Part shown: one piece after another, positions 1 to 5,553 of the stretch | Layout of the letters: each line of letters begins with the position of its first letter | Position numbering within the stretch: position 1 is the stretch's first letter | Assembly (NCBI GenBank): GCA_027886785.1 | Contig: JAPCJV010000154.1 | Span: 1 to 5,553, forward strand | Reading direction: 5' to 3' | Length of the DNA stretch: 5,553 bases | Source: Nitrososphaerota archaeon | GTDB lineage: Archaea > Thermoproteota > Nitrososphaeria > Nitrososphaerales > CADDZS01 | Notes under the pieces: model-generated | Databases searched by the model: none | Seen by the model: only the letters and a program-made list of their open reading frames with translations | What the model was told of the DNA's origin: nothing | Program-made: the position numbers and the translations under genes

Positions 1-746
1 ATTCCGATCGATTCTAGATGTTTCTCGATCCACCCATTTTCTCGAAACTTGTCTTCGGGTACGTGAACGTAATAATGGATCACGGCCTCCGAATTGACCT
101 TGCAGGCGAGAACAGCAGCTTTCAAAAAATCTTTAGATCGCTCAGGCAAGGGCATTAGAATTCGATCGAATTCCCCCTTGTGGTTTTCTGAGTAATCCGT
201 GGCGTCACTCAGAACTGGATTCACCTTTCCCGCGAGGTGTTTGTTTAACTTTAGAGAATCTACCGCGAGCCTGATTGCCTCGGGATTTTTGTCGATACTA
301 TCTATTACGCAGTTTTTAGTTTTCGCGATCACAAATGAGAAAGTCCCCACCCCCGCAAACATATTCAGCACCTTCTCTCCATCCACCGCTAAACTGCGGA
401 GCCTCAATCTTTCGGTAGAAAGTCTCGGAGAAAAATAGACTTGGCGCACGTCCACTTTAATCGAAATCCCGCTTTCCTTGTAGATGGTTTCGTACTTTTC
501 TTCACCGGCAATCAATGACACGCTTCTAATTCGAAATTCGCCCGATACGTCCGAATCCTGCTTTAAGACAGTTTTCACGTTTTTTGCATGAGAAAGAATT
601 TCCTCGCCAATTAGAGCTTGTTTTGAAGCGAGCTCATCGGGAATTTTGATTATTACAATGTCCCCTATGATGTCGAAAGAAGATGAGAGGAGATTTATCT
701 CCCGATCAGAAAGTCTACCGCGCAGTACGCTCTTCAGCAGGGGCAA
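1..746 (-). CDS. trm5: tRNA (guanine37-N1)-methyltransferase, Trm5 family (3' end cut by window edge)
   Basis: Predicted SAM-dependent enzyme that methylates N1 of G37 next to the tRNA anticodon, which prevents frameshifting and is the first step toward wyosine bases in archaea. Reading the minus strand gives 248 codons from TTG at 746. An N-terminal part contains SSFDIIGDIVIIKIP (about residues 21-35), the usual Trm5 opening. Next come FSPRLSTER (105-113), the SAM-binding loop NMFAGVGTFSF (128-138), the acidic strand end DSIDKNP (149-155) and the archaeal-type MPLPERS (198-204), then HYYVH (224-228). The C-terminal part lies beyond the left edge. There is no ATG: the frame opens after a TAG at 782-780 and offers only CTG (758), TTG (746) and further CTGs before the conserved region, so TTG 746 is preferred but uncertain. 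It starts 22 nt after the abce1 stop, which suggests co-transcription. The family call is firm; the start is not. Confidence 0.9.
   Translation of the reverse strand, partial: MPLLKSVLRGRLSDREINLLSSSFDIIGDIVIIKIPDELASKQALIGEEILSHAKNVKTVLKQDSDVSGEFRIRSVSLIAGEEKYETIYKESGISIKVDVRQVYFSPRLSTERLRLRSLAVDGEKVLNMFAGVGTFSFVIAKTKNCVIDSIDKNPEAIRLAVDSLKLNKHLAGKVNPVLSDATDYSENHKGEFDRILMPLPERSKDFLKAAVLACKVNSEAVIHYYVHVPEDKFRENGWIEKHLESIG
158..173. repeat. 16-bp perfect palindrome inside trm5
   Basis: GAATTCGATCGAATTC equals its own reverse complement over all 16 bases. It encodes Glu-Phe-Asp-Arg-Ile of Trm5 (residues 192-196) just before the MPLP motif, so the codons are under protein constraint. No function is claimed. 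Confidence 0.6.
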
Positions 747-768
747 TTTTCGTTCCAGCCCGTGATAA

Positions 769-2583
769 TTATTTGGCGGCTACTTTTTCTTCAGTGGGAA
801 GAACTTTTCCAAGATAGTAGTACTTCCCATCGTCCTTCTGCATTCTGTCCAGTTTGCTATCTGGTTTGTTAACTCGGGGACGCCCTGTGTTGATATCTCT
901 TCTGTAGGTTATGCCTAACTGTTTCAGGAATTCGTTCATCCCATCAGATTTGCCGAGCGGCTTGCTCGCATGACCCCTGCGCCCCGGTTCACCAGAGAAG
1001 ATCATCAGGGAATCGGCCACGATATCCACCAGCTGAATGTCATGATCTATAACAAAGGCTGTTTTTCCCATAGACCTGACAAAGCGCTGGATCGCCTTTG
1101 CGAGTACTATGCGATCTTCGACGTCGATGAATGCAGAGGGCTCGTCGAAACCGTAGATTTGAGCATCCTGTAACAGGGTGGCAACAATCGCCACTTTTTG
1201 GAGCTCTCCCCCACTTAGATTCTTCAACTGTTTCTCGTACAGTTTCGACAAACTCAAGGGAGTGATGAGCTGCGTCTGCATTAATCCGCTGTCGACATTT
1301 TTGTTGATAGATCGAAAGTAGGAAATCACATCATTTTCCACATCGCTCGACAAATACTGCGGTTTGTATGCAACCCTCGAGAGGGCACTGACATGACCGC
1401 TCGTCGCGCTTTCTATTCCCGAGAGAATTTTGAGGAAAGTAGTTTTGCCCAAAGCGTTTGCCCCCAAAATTCCAATAACCGCGCCCATTTTGATCTCTGC
1501 AGGTTCGACGTGCAGCTCAAAATTTTCGTATTTCTTTACCAGCTCATCGTAGCTGCAGATGACTGGAGTTTCTGTTTCGTTTTCCACCGGAGAGTATATG
1601 TCGAATCGAACTGGCTGATCTCGAAAACGCACGTTTTCCCCGGAAAGATATCCCTCAAGTAATTCGTTGATTCCTGTCCGTGCGGCTTGAATGGATGAAA
1701 CAATCCCGTAGACTCCAGCATCGCCGTACAGTATGTGGACGTAATCACTGAGATAATCCAGGAATGAAAGATCGTGTTCTACTAGAATCACACCGGCTTT
1801 CTTGGAAAGCTCGGAGATGACTTTGGAGACTTTCATTCTTTGAAATACATCGTTGTAACTTGAGGGCTCGTCGAATAGATACAAGTCAGCGTCTTTGACC
1901 GCCGCGACTGCTACCGCAGTTCTTTGGAGCTCTCCTCCGCTCAACTCGGCTACGTTTCTATCCAGACTCTCCATTAAGGACAGTGAATCTGCGATTTCAG
2001 AGATGTCCCTTGTCGAGCCGGCAGTTTTCTCCAATAGCCCTCGAACGGTACTCGTCCACACCTTTGGGATTAGGTAGACCGCCTGCGGTTTAATAGAAAC
2101 TCTGAGGGTACCATTCGCGATCGATTCAAAGTGACTTCTTGACTCGGTGCCCTGAAATTCATCAATAATCTCTTCCCATGACGGAGGATTTTCATAATTT
2201 CCCAGATTAGGCTTCAACGATCCAGAAAGAATATTGAGCGCCGTCGACTTTCCCACTCCGTTCTTACCGACAAGTCCCACTATGGAATTCTTTTTGGGGA
2301 TGGGTAATTTGTAGAGCCGGAAAGTATTCACACCGTATTGATGGATTTTTTCTTTTCCGAGTTCGGAAGCAAGATTCAAAATCGTGATCGCTTCGAACGG
2401 GCATTTCTTCACACAGATGCCGCACCCGGTGCATAATTCTTCGCTGATTACAGCTAAGGCATTTTGCCCTAGAACAATGCAATCGCTCCCGGTTTTATTC
2501 ACCGGACAAAACGTAATGCACTCTAGATTACATTTCCTAGAGTGACAACTATCTTTGTCCAGTACTGCAACTCGGTGTGACAT
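769..2583 (-). CDS. abce1: ABCE1/Rli1 ribosome recycling ATPase
   Basis: Soluble iron-sulfur ABC ATPase that splits ribosomes into subunits after termination or rescue, working with release factor aRF1 or Pelota in archaea. The 604-residue length fits the family (about 590-610). The N-terminal ferredoxin-like domain carries Cys13, 18, 22, 26, 35, 51, 54, 57 and 61; family knowledge says eight of these hold two 4Fe-4S clusters. NBD1 has Walker A GKNGVGKS (106-113), the helix-loop-helix insert after NPPSW (132-136), signature LSGGELQ (214-220), Walker B YLFDEP (235-240) and H-loop His270. NBD2 has GANALGKT (374-381), LSGGELQ (456-462), YGFDEP (477-482) and His514. The C-terminal GRPRVNKPDSKLDRMQ (567-582) is diagnostic, and 13 residues follow the usual YYY end. 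There are no membrane segments. ATG at 2583 begins exactly at the family N-terminus (MSHRVAVLDKD), with a weak AAGGGA 7 nt upstream. It is divergent from cdc48 and leads into trm5. Confidence 0.98.
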   Translation of the reverse strand: MSHRVAVLDKDSCHSRKCNLECITFCPVNKTGSDCIVLGQNALAVISEELCTGCGICVKKCPFEAITILNLASELGKEKIHQYGVNTFRLYKLPIPKKNSIVGLVGKNGVGKSTALNILSGSLKPNLGNYENPPSWEEIIDEFQGTESRSHFESIANGTLRVSIKPQAVYLIPKVWTSTVRGLLEKTAGSTRDISEIADSLSLMESLDRNVAELSGGELQRTAVAVAAVKDADLYLFDEPSSYNDVFQRMKVSKVISELSKKAGVILVEHDLSFLDYLSDYVHILYGDAGVYGIVSSIQAARTGINELLEGYLSGENVRFRDQPVRFDIYSPVENETETPVICSYDELVKKYENFELHVEPAEIKMGAVIGILGANALGKTTFLKILSGIESATSGHVSALSRVAYKPQYLSSDVENDVISYFRSINKNVDSGLMQTQLITPLSLSKLYEKQLKNLSGGELQKVAIVATLLQDAQIYGFDEPSAFIDVEDRIVLAKAIQRFVRSMGKTAFVIDHDIQLVDIVADSLMIFSGEPGRRGHASKPLGKSDGMNEFLKQLGITYRRDINTGRPRVNKPDSKLDRMQKDDGKYYYLGKVLPTEEKVAAK

Positions 2584-2597
2584 TCTTCAGTCCCTTG

Positions 2598-2610
2598 AAA
2601 AAAGAAAAAA
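2598..2610 (-). promoter_or_regulatory. Oligo-T tract in the abce1 leader
   Basis: On the minus strand this reads six T, one C, six T, ending 14 nt before the abce1 ATG. Archaeal RNA polymerase can terminate at oligo-T without a hairpin, so if transcription starts upstream near 2620 this U-rich leader could act as an attenuator. If it starts closer to the gene, the tract would instead be part of the initially transcribed region. The sequence is directly visible; the role is inferred. Confidence 0.3.
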
Positions 2611-2644
2611 GCTCGCTTAAGATTTTCAAAGATGTTCAGATCAC

Positions 2645-2655
2645 ATATATTAGGA
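2645..2655 (-). promoter_or_regulatory. Candidate TATA box for abce1
   Basis: On the minus strand this reads CCTAATATATG, the best TATA-like match upstream of abce1. Archaeal TATA boxes sit about 26 nt before the start site, so transcription would begin near 2620 and leave a leader of roughly 35-40 nt. A weaker alternative, GAAAATCTTAA at 2627-2617, would give a shorter leader. The start site has to be mapped to decide. Confidence 0.4.
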
Positions 2656-2731
2656 TTGACGATACAATTTTTCAAGAATTTCTAAAATCTGAGAAAATCT
2701 TTCTAAACAATTACAGAGAGCTCGCAAACCA

Positions 2732-2772
2732 ATCTGGATTTACCCTCCGGCTTTGGATACAAAGCCACAGAT
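2732..2772 (+). other. Hairpin-forming inverted repeat upstream of cdc48
   Basis: GGCTTTG (2749-2755) and CAAAGCC (2760-2766) are perfect inverted copies around a GATA loop, giving a 7-bp stem. An outer pair, ATCTG (2732-2736) with CAGAT (2768-2772), could extend it with an asymmetric internal loop. It lies some 25 nt upstream of the candidate cdc48 TATA box, where archaeal activators or repressors often bind. No T-run follows, so it is not a typical terminator. It could be an operator dyad, part of a small RNA, or chance. Confidence 0.35.
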
Positions 2773-2790
2773 CTGGTATGTGAAAGACAG

Positions 2791-2798
2791 AAATAATA
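2791..2798 (+). promoter_or_regulatory. Candidate TATA box for cdc48
   Basis: AAATAATA begins 42 nt before the TTG start. With the usual archaeal box-to-start spacing, transcription would begin near 2820, leaving a leader of only about 10-15 nt. That matches the lack of a Shine-Dalgarno sequence before the TTG. Support is limited to position and base composition. Confidence 0.4.
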
Positions 2799-2832
2799 GA
2801 AGCGGCATCGATAGAATAAGTAGGCGTGTAAT

Positions 2833-5001
2833 TTGAGTCAGCAGGGCGTCACGCTAAAAGTACTTGAAGCTTACACCAGGGACGTTGGCCGCGGAGTGGC
2901 CAGAATCGATTATGATGCGATGGACGCTCTTGATGCCTCGACCGGCGACATTATTGAAATCAAGGGTAAGAGACGTACCGTTGCTAAATGTTTGCCACTT
3001 TATCCCTCTGATGAGGGACGAGGAGTCATCCGAATTGACGGTCTGATACGGAATAATTCCGGTGTCGCGATTGGCGATACCGTTACAATAAAGAAAATCA
3101 AGGCGCCGCCAGCAGAAAAAGTAGTAGTCGCGCCTCTGGAGGCCATTCCTCCAATTGACGAGAGATATCTCGCGGATGCGCTAGAAAGTGTCCCCGTGAC
3201 GAAGGGAGACAATATTATGATTCCGTACTTTGGTGGACGCCTCACTTTCCAAGTGCTCGGCGTGAGTCCCATGGCCGATGCGGTGCTGATCACCCAGAGG
3301 ACGATCTTCGCCATCTCTGAAAAAGGCGAGACGCTCAGAGGAGTACCTCAAGTTACTTACGAGGACATTGGTGGTCTGAAGGACGAGATCCAAAAGGTCC
3401 GTGAAATGATCGAGCTTCCTTTAAGACACCCTGAAATTTTTGAAAAATTGGGGGTAGAAGCTCCGAAGGGAGTGTTATTGTACGGGCCTCCGGGAACCGG
3501 AAAGACGTTGCTTGCAAAGGCTGTTGCGAATGAAAGCAACGCGCATTTCATCAGCATCTCCGGTCCAGAAATCATGAGCAAGTTTTACGGAGAAAGTGAA
3601 GCCCGCCTAAGAGAGATCTTCAAAGAGGCAAGGGAAAAAGCGCCGACAATTGTGTTCATTGATGAAATCGACAGCATCGCGCCAAAGAGAGAAGAGGTCA
3701 CGGGCGAAGTTGAAAGAAGAGTAGTTTCTCAGTTGCTATCTCTGATGGACGGACTGGAAGCTCGAGGAAAGGTAATCGTAATTGCCGCGACCAACAGACC
3801 AAATGCGATCGATCCCGCTCTTAGGAGACCTGGCCGATTTGATCGAGAAATTGAGATCAAGGTACCCGACAAAAGAGGAAGATTCGAAATTCTCCAGATT
3901 CACACTCGACACATGCCGCTCACCCAAGAAGTAGATCTAGAGAAGCTGTCCGCGGTAACCCACGGATTCGTGGGTGCGGATTTGGAGTACCTCTGCAAGG
4001 AGGGAGCCATGAAAACGTTGAGGAGAATGCTTCCAGAGCTGAAAGTGGAGGACGACAAACTTCAACCCGAGTTCCTCAACAAGCTTCAGGTTACGATGGA
4101 CGATTTCGAGAACGCCCTAAAAGACGTAATGCCCTCTGCCATGAGGGAAGTGTACCTCGAAACTCCCGACATCCGCTGGAGCGATATAGGCGGCCTGGAA
4201 TCCGTGAAGAAGGAATTGCAGGAAGCAGTGGAATGGCCTCTGAAATATCCGGATCTGTACACTGCAATTGGTTACAGCATGCCCAAGGGCATTCTGCTTT
4301 ACGGTCCTTCGGGAACCGGGAAAACGCTTCTCGCAAAGTCGGTCGCGACAGAGAGCGAGGCAAATTTCATCAGCGTGAGAGGTCCGGAACTCTTGTCAAA
4401 GTGGGTGGGAGAATCCGAAAGAGGTGTGCGAGAAGTCTTCCGAAGGGCGAGGCAGGCTTCTCCGTGTGTGATTTTCTTTGACGAGATCGACGCGCTTGCT
4501 CCCGTAAGGGGACTGGGCGGTGACAGCATGGTTACCGAACGAGTGGTCAGTCAGCTCTTGACCGAACTCGATGGCATTCAGACTCTGAATGGAGTAGTGG
4601 TGCTGGCAGCCACGAATAGAATGGATATGGTAGATCCAGCTCTACTGCGCGCAGGCAGATTCGACAAACTGCTATACATTCCTCCGCCAGACAAGAATGC
4701 TCGGAAGCAAGTATTGGAAATTCAGACAAAGCAGAAACCCATTTCGAAAGAACTAGATTTGGAAAGGGTGGCGGAAATGATGGACGGTTTCACCGGAGCC
4801 GACATCACTTCTGTTGTGAATACTGCCGTTTCTCTGGTCCTCCAGGAATACGTCGCGAAATTCCCAAAGCCTGAAGATGCGAAAAAGAACGCAACGGACG
4901 CGCTGGTGACTATGCGGCATTTCGAGGACGCGATTCGCAAGGTAAAGACTTCGAGAGAAGGCAAGCCAGTCGAGAAAGTAGCGGTACCTTACTACAGGTA
5001 G
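2833..5001 (+). CDS. cdc48: Cdc48/VAT-type AAA+ unfoldase with two ATPase rings
   Basis: Cytosolic hexameric AAA+ ATPase that pulls proteins through a central pore, unfolding them for release or for the 20S proteasome; it is the archaeal relative of Cdc48/p97 and of VAT. The 722-residue length is typical. The N domain (about 1-173) opens with [21 protein letters not shown]1 (from about 174) has Walker A GPPGTGKT (218-225), pore loop KFYGE (250-254), Walker B IVFIDE (273-278) and arginine fingers Arg332/Arg335. D2 (from about 447) has GPSGTGKT (491-498), pore loop KWVGE (523-527), IFFDE (547-551) and Arg606/Arg609. All ATPase motifs are intact, so both rings should be active. The last residues, PYYR, resemble the HbYX proteasome-docking motif. 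TTG at 2833 is the first start codon after an in-frame TAG (2821-2823) and lies where family homology begins. It is divergent from abce1, with gatD 71 nt downstream. Confidence 0.97.
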   Translation: MSQQGVTLKVLEAYTRDVGRGVARIDYDAMDALDASTGDIIEIKGKRRTVAKCLPLYPSDEGRGVIRIDGLIRNNSGVAIGDTVTIKKIKAPPAEKVVVAPLEAIPPIDERYLADALESVPVTKGDNIMIPYFGGRLTFQVLGVSPMADAVLITQRTIFAISEKGETLRGVPQVTYEDIGGLKDEIQKVREMIELPLRHPEIFEKLGVEAPKGVLLYGPPGTGKTLLAKAVANESNAHFISISGPEIMSKFYGESEARLREIFKEAREKAPTIVFIDEIDSIAPKREEVTGEVERRVVSQLLSLMDGLEARGKVIVIAATNRPNAIDPALRRPGRFDREIEIKVPDKRGRFEILQIHTRHMPLTQEVDLEKLSAVTHGFVGADLEYLCKEGAMKTLRRMLPELKVEDDKLQPEFLNKLQVTMDDFENALKDVMPSAMREVYLETPDIRWSDIGGLESVKKELQEAVEWPLKYPDLYTAIGYSMPKGILLYGPSGTGKTLLAKSVATESEANFISVRGPELLSKWVGESERGVREVFRRARQASPCVIFFDEIDALAPVRGLGGDSMVTERVVSQLLTELDGIQTLNGVVVLAATNRMDMVDPALLRAGRFDKLLYIPPPDKNARKQVLEIQTKQKPISKELDLERVAEMMDGFTGADITSVVNTAVSLVLQEYVAKFPKPEDAKKNATDALVTMRHFEDAIRKVKTSREGKPVEKVAVPYYR

Positions 5002-5072
5002 GCTTCTTTCCGAGAGCTCTTGCAAGGCTCAAATATCCACTTTGAGGAGCTGCTTGCAGTGCAGAAGCTGCC
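5002..5072 (+). promoter_or_regulatory. Short gap between cdc48 and gatD
   Basis: These 71 nt contain no T-run longer than three, so no obvious archaeal terminator ends cdc48, and read-through into gatD is plausible. AAATAT at 5031-5036 sits 42 nt before the gatD ATG, the same offset as the candidate box of cdc48, and could give gatD its own short-leader promoter. TGAGGAG at 5043-5049 resembles a Shine-Dalgarno sequence but lies more than 20 nt before the ATG, too far to act normally. Confidence 0.4.
5031..5036 (+). promoter_or_regulatory. Candidate TATA box for gatD
   Basis: AAATAT lies inside the gap after cdc48. Usual archaeal spacing puts transcription near 5060, about a dozen nt before the ATG. 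The element is short, so chance is possible; the equal offset to that seen before cdc48 gives it slight extra weight. Confidence 0.25.
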
Positions 5073-5553
5073 ATGCCGGATACGCCAAACAATGAAGGCT
5101 ACCGCGGCACAGGTTTGCAGTTTCTCAATCGATACGGTGCGAAAGTCGGACAACGAGTTAAGATTCACACAATTGACGGATTGGAAGTTAGCGGACTACT
5201 TATCCCGCGATACGAGTACGCCGACGATGAACATATCGTGTTGAAGCTCAAATCCGGTTACAACATCGGCTTGAAAGTAAGCGCCATCAGATCTCTAATT
5301 GTCTTAGATGAAGTAGAATCCTCGAAGAATTCTCCAACGAATATCGAAGCACTACACAATATTATACCAAATTCCAACCAAACGAAAAAAAAATTGCTCT
5401 TGCTGAGCACTGGGGGAACGATCGCCAGCAAGGTGGACTACAGAACCGGTGGAGTCCATCCAGTATTGTCGGCCTCAGATCTTTATTCTGCAATACCGGA
5501 ACTCGATGAAATCGCCTCGGTTGACCCTGATGTTGTTTTCTCAATCTCCAGCG
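5073..5553 (+). CDS. gatD: Glu-tRNA(Gln) amidotransferase subunit D (3' end cut by window edge)
   Basis: GatD is the asparaginase-like subunit of the archaeal GatDE complex. It releases ammonia from an amide donor, and GatE uses that ammonia to turn Glu-tRNA(Gln) into Gln-tRNA(Gln); archaea with this route lack or bypass a glutaminyl-tRNA synthetase. The window holds 160 codons of a family about 420-440 long. The N-terminal domain contains GYRGTGLQFL (9-18), GLLIPRYEYADDEHIVLKL (41-59) and SGYNIGLKV (61-69), all characteristic of GatD rather than plain asparaginase. A variable linker (about 80-105) leads into the catalytic fold at LLLLSTGGTIASKVDYRTGG, where Thr116 in GGT matches the first catalytic threonine of asparaginases. 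ATG at 5073 is the only start after an in-frame TGA at 5043-5045. It follows cdc48 in the same direction, probably as a unit; gatE would be expected nearby but is outside the window. Confidence 0.93.
   Translation, partial: MPDTPNNEGYRGTGLQFLNRYGAKVGQRVKIHTIDGLEVSGLLIPRYEYADDEHIVLKLKSGYNIGLKVSAIRSLIVLDEVESSKNSPTNIEALHNIIPNSNQTKKKLLLLSTGGTIASKVDYRTGGVHPVLSASDLYSAIPELDEIASVDPDVVFSISS

Larger units (their letters stand above)
2584..2832. promoter_or_regulatory. Divergent intergenic control region between abce1 and cdc48
   Basis: This 249-nt stretch is clearly more AT-rich than the flanking genes and separates two divergent start codons, so it should hold both promoters. Visible in it are an A/T box for each direction, a six-plus-six oligo-T tract on the abce1 side and a perfect 7-bp hairpin on the cdc48 side. 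I see no convincing protein-coding gene, tRNA or C/D-box guide RNA here. A 68-codon open frame spanning 2577-2783 starts inside abce1 and resembles nothing I recognise. That promoters lie here follows from the layout; the exact elements below are inference. Confidence 0.75.

Noticed and set aside
199..438. Plus-strand open frame of 79 codons
   Set aside because: It lies entirely opposite conserved Trm5 motifs on the minus strand and matches nothing I recognise.
2640..2700. Possible C/D-box guide RNA, from CTGA-like words on both strands
   Set aside because: No proper RUGAUGA C box is found at suitable spacing.
2577..2783. A 68-codon plus-strand open frame across the abce1/cdc48 spacer
   Set aside because: Its ATG lies inside abce1 on the opposite strand, the sequence is AT-rich spacer with no family resemblance, and it would overlap both promoter candidates.
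4091..4363. Several antisense open frames within cdc48, including 4091-4363 and 4753-5025
   Set aside because: They mirror a strongly conserved gene, have no recognisable domains and no start signals; antisense frames are common opposite such codon use.
5043..5049. TGAGGAG as the gatD ribosome binding site
   Set aside because: It is more than 20 nt before the ATG, far outside the usual 5-10 nt spacing.
5020..5244. Open frame of 74 codons overlapping the start of gatD
   Set aside because: It is in a different frame from gatD, whose N-terminal family motifs are clear from 5073.
1..5553. CRISPR array, insertion sequence, tRNA or rRNA genes
   Set aside because: No spaced direct repeats, transposase motifs, terminal inverted repeats or tRNA-like cloverleaf signals were seen; nearly all the sequence is explained by four housekeeping genes.

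Overview
The window looks like a chromosomal housekeeping segment from an archaeon, most likely of the Nitrososphaeria (Thaumarchaeota) lineage. The archaeal assignment rests on four genes with archaeal/eukaryotic-type information and protein-quality functions: an ABCE1/Rli1 ribosome recycling factor, a Trm5-type tRNA methyltransferase, a two-ring Cdc48/VAT unfoldase and a GatD amidotransferase subunit. The thaumarchaeal assignment is from memory of family sequences, not a search. The main pointers are the Cdc48 N-domain wording ([20 protein letters not shown]), its GPSGTGKT second P-loop, its PYYR end, and the SSYNDVFQR and GANALGKT variants in ABCE1.

Layout from left to right. On the minus strand, running off the left edge, is a 3'-truncated trm5 (746 down to 1) with no ATG start; TTG is the likely start. 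Only 22 nt upstream of it ends abce1 (2583 down to 769, minus, complete, 604 aa), so the two probably form an operon. A 249-nt AT-rich intergenic region (2584-2832) separates abce1 from the divergently transcribed cdc48 (2833-5001, plus, 722 aa, TTG start). This region holds a candidate TATA element for each side, an oligo-T tract in the abce1 leader and a perfect 7-bp hairpin. After a 71-nt gap comes gatD (5073 onward, plus), cut by the right edge after 160 codons.

All four products act in or around translation. Trm5 makes m1G37, which keeps the reading frame. GatD, with GatE, makes Gln-tRNA(Gln). ABCE1 splits ribosomes after termination or rescue. Cdc48 unfolds proteins and ends in a HbYX-like tripeptide (YYR) suited to docking on a 20S proteasome. 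ABCE1 and Cdc48 sharing one divergent control region is the most thought-provoking point: in eukaryotes the two act one after the other on stalled ribosomes. That link is a hypothesis here. I saw no mobile element, CRISPR array, tRNA or rRNA gene.
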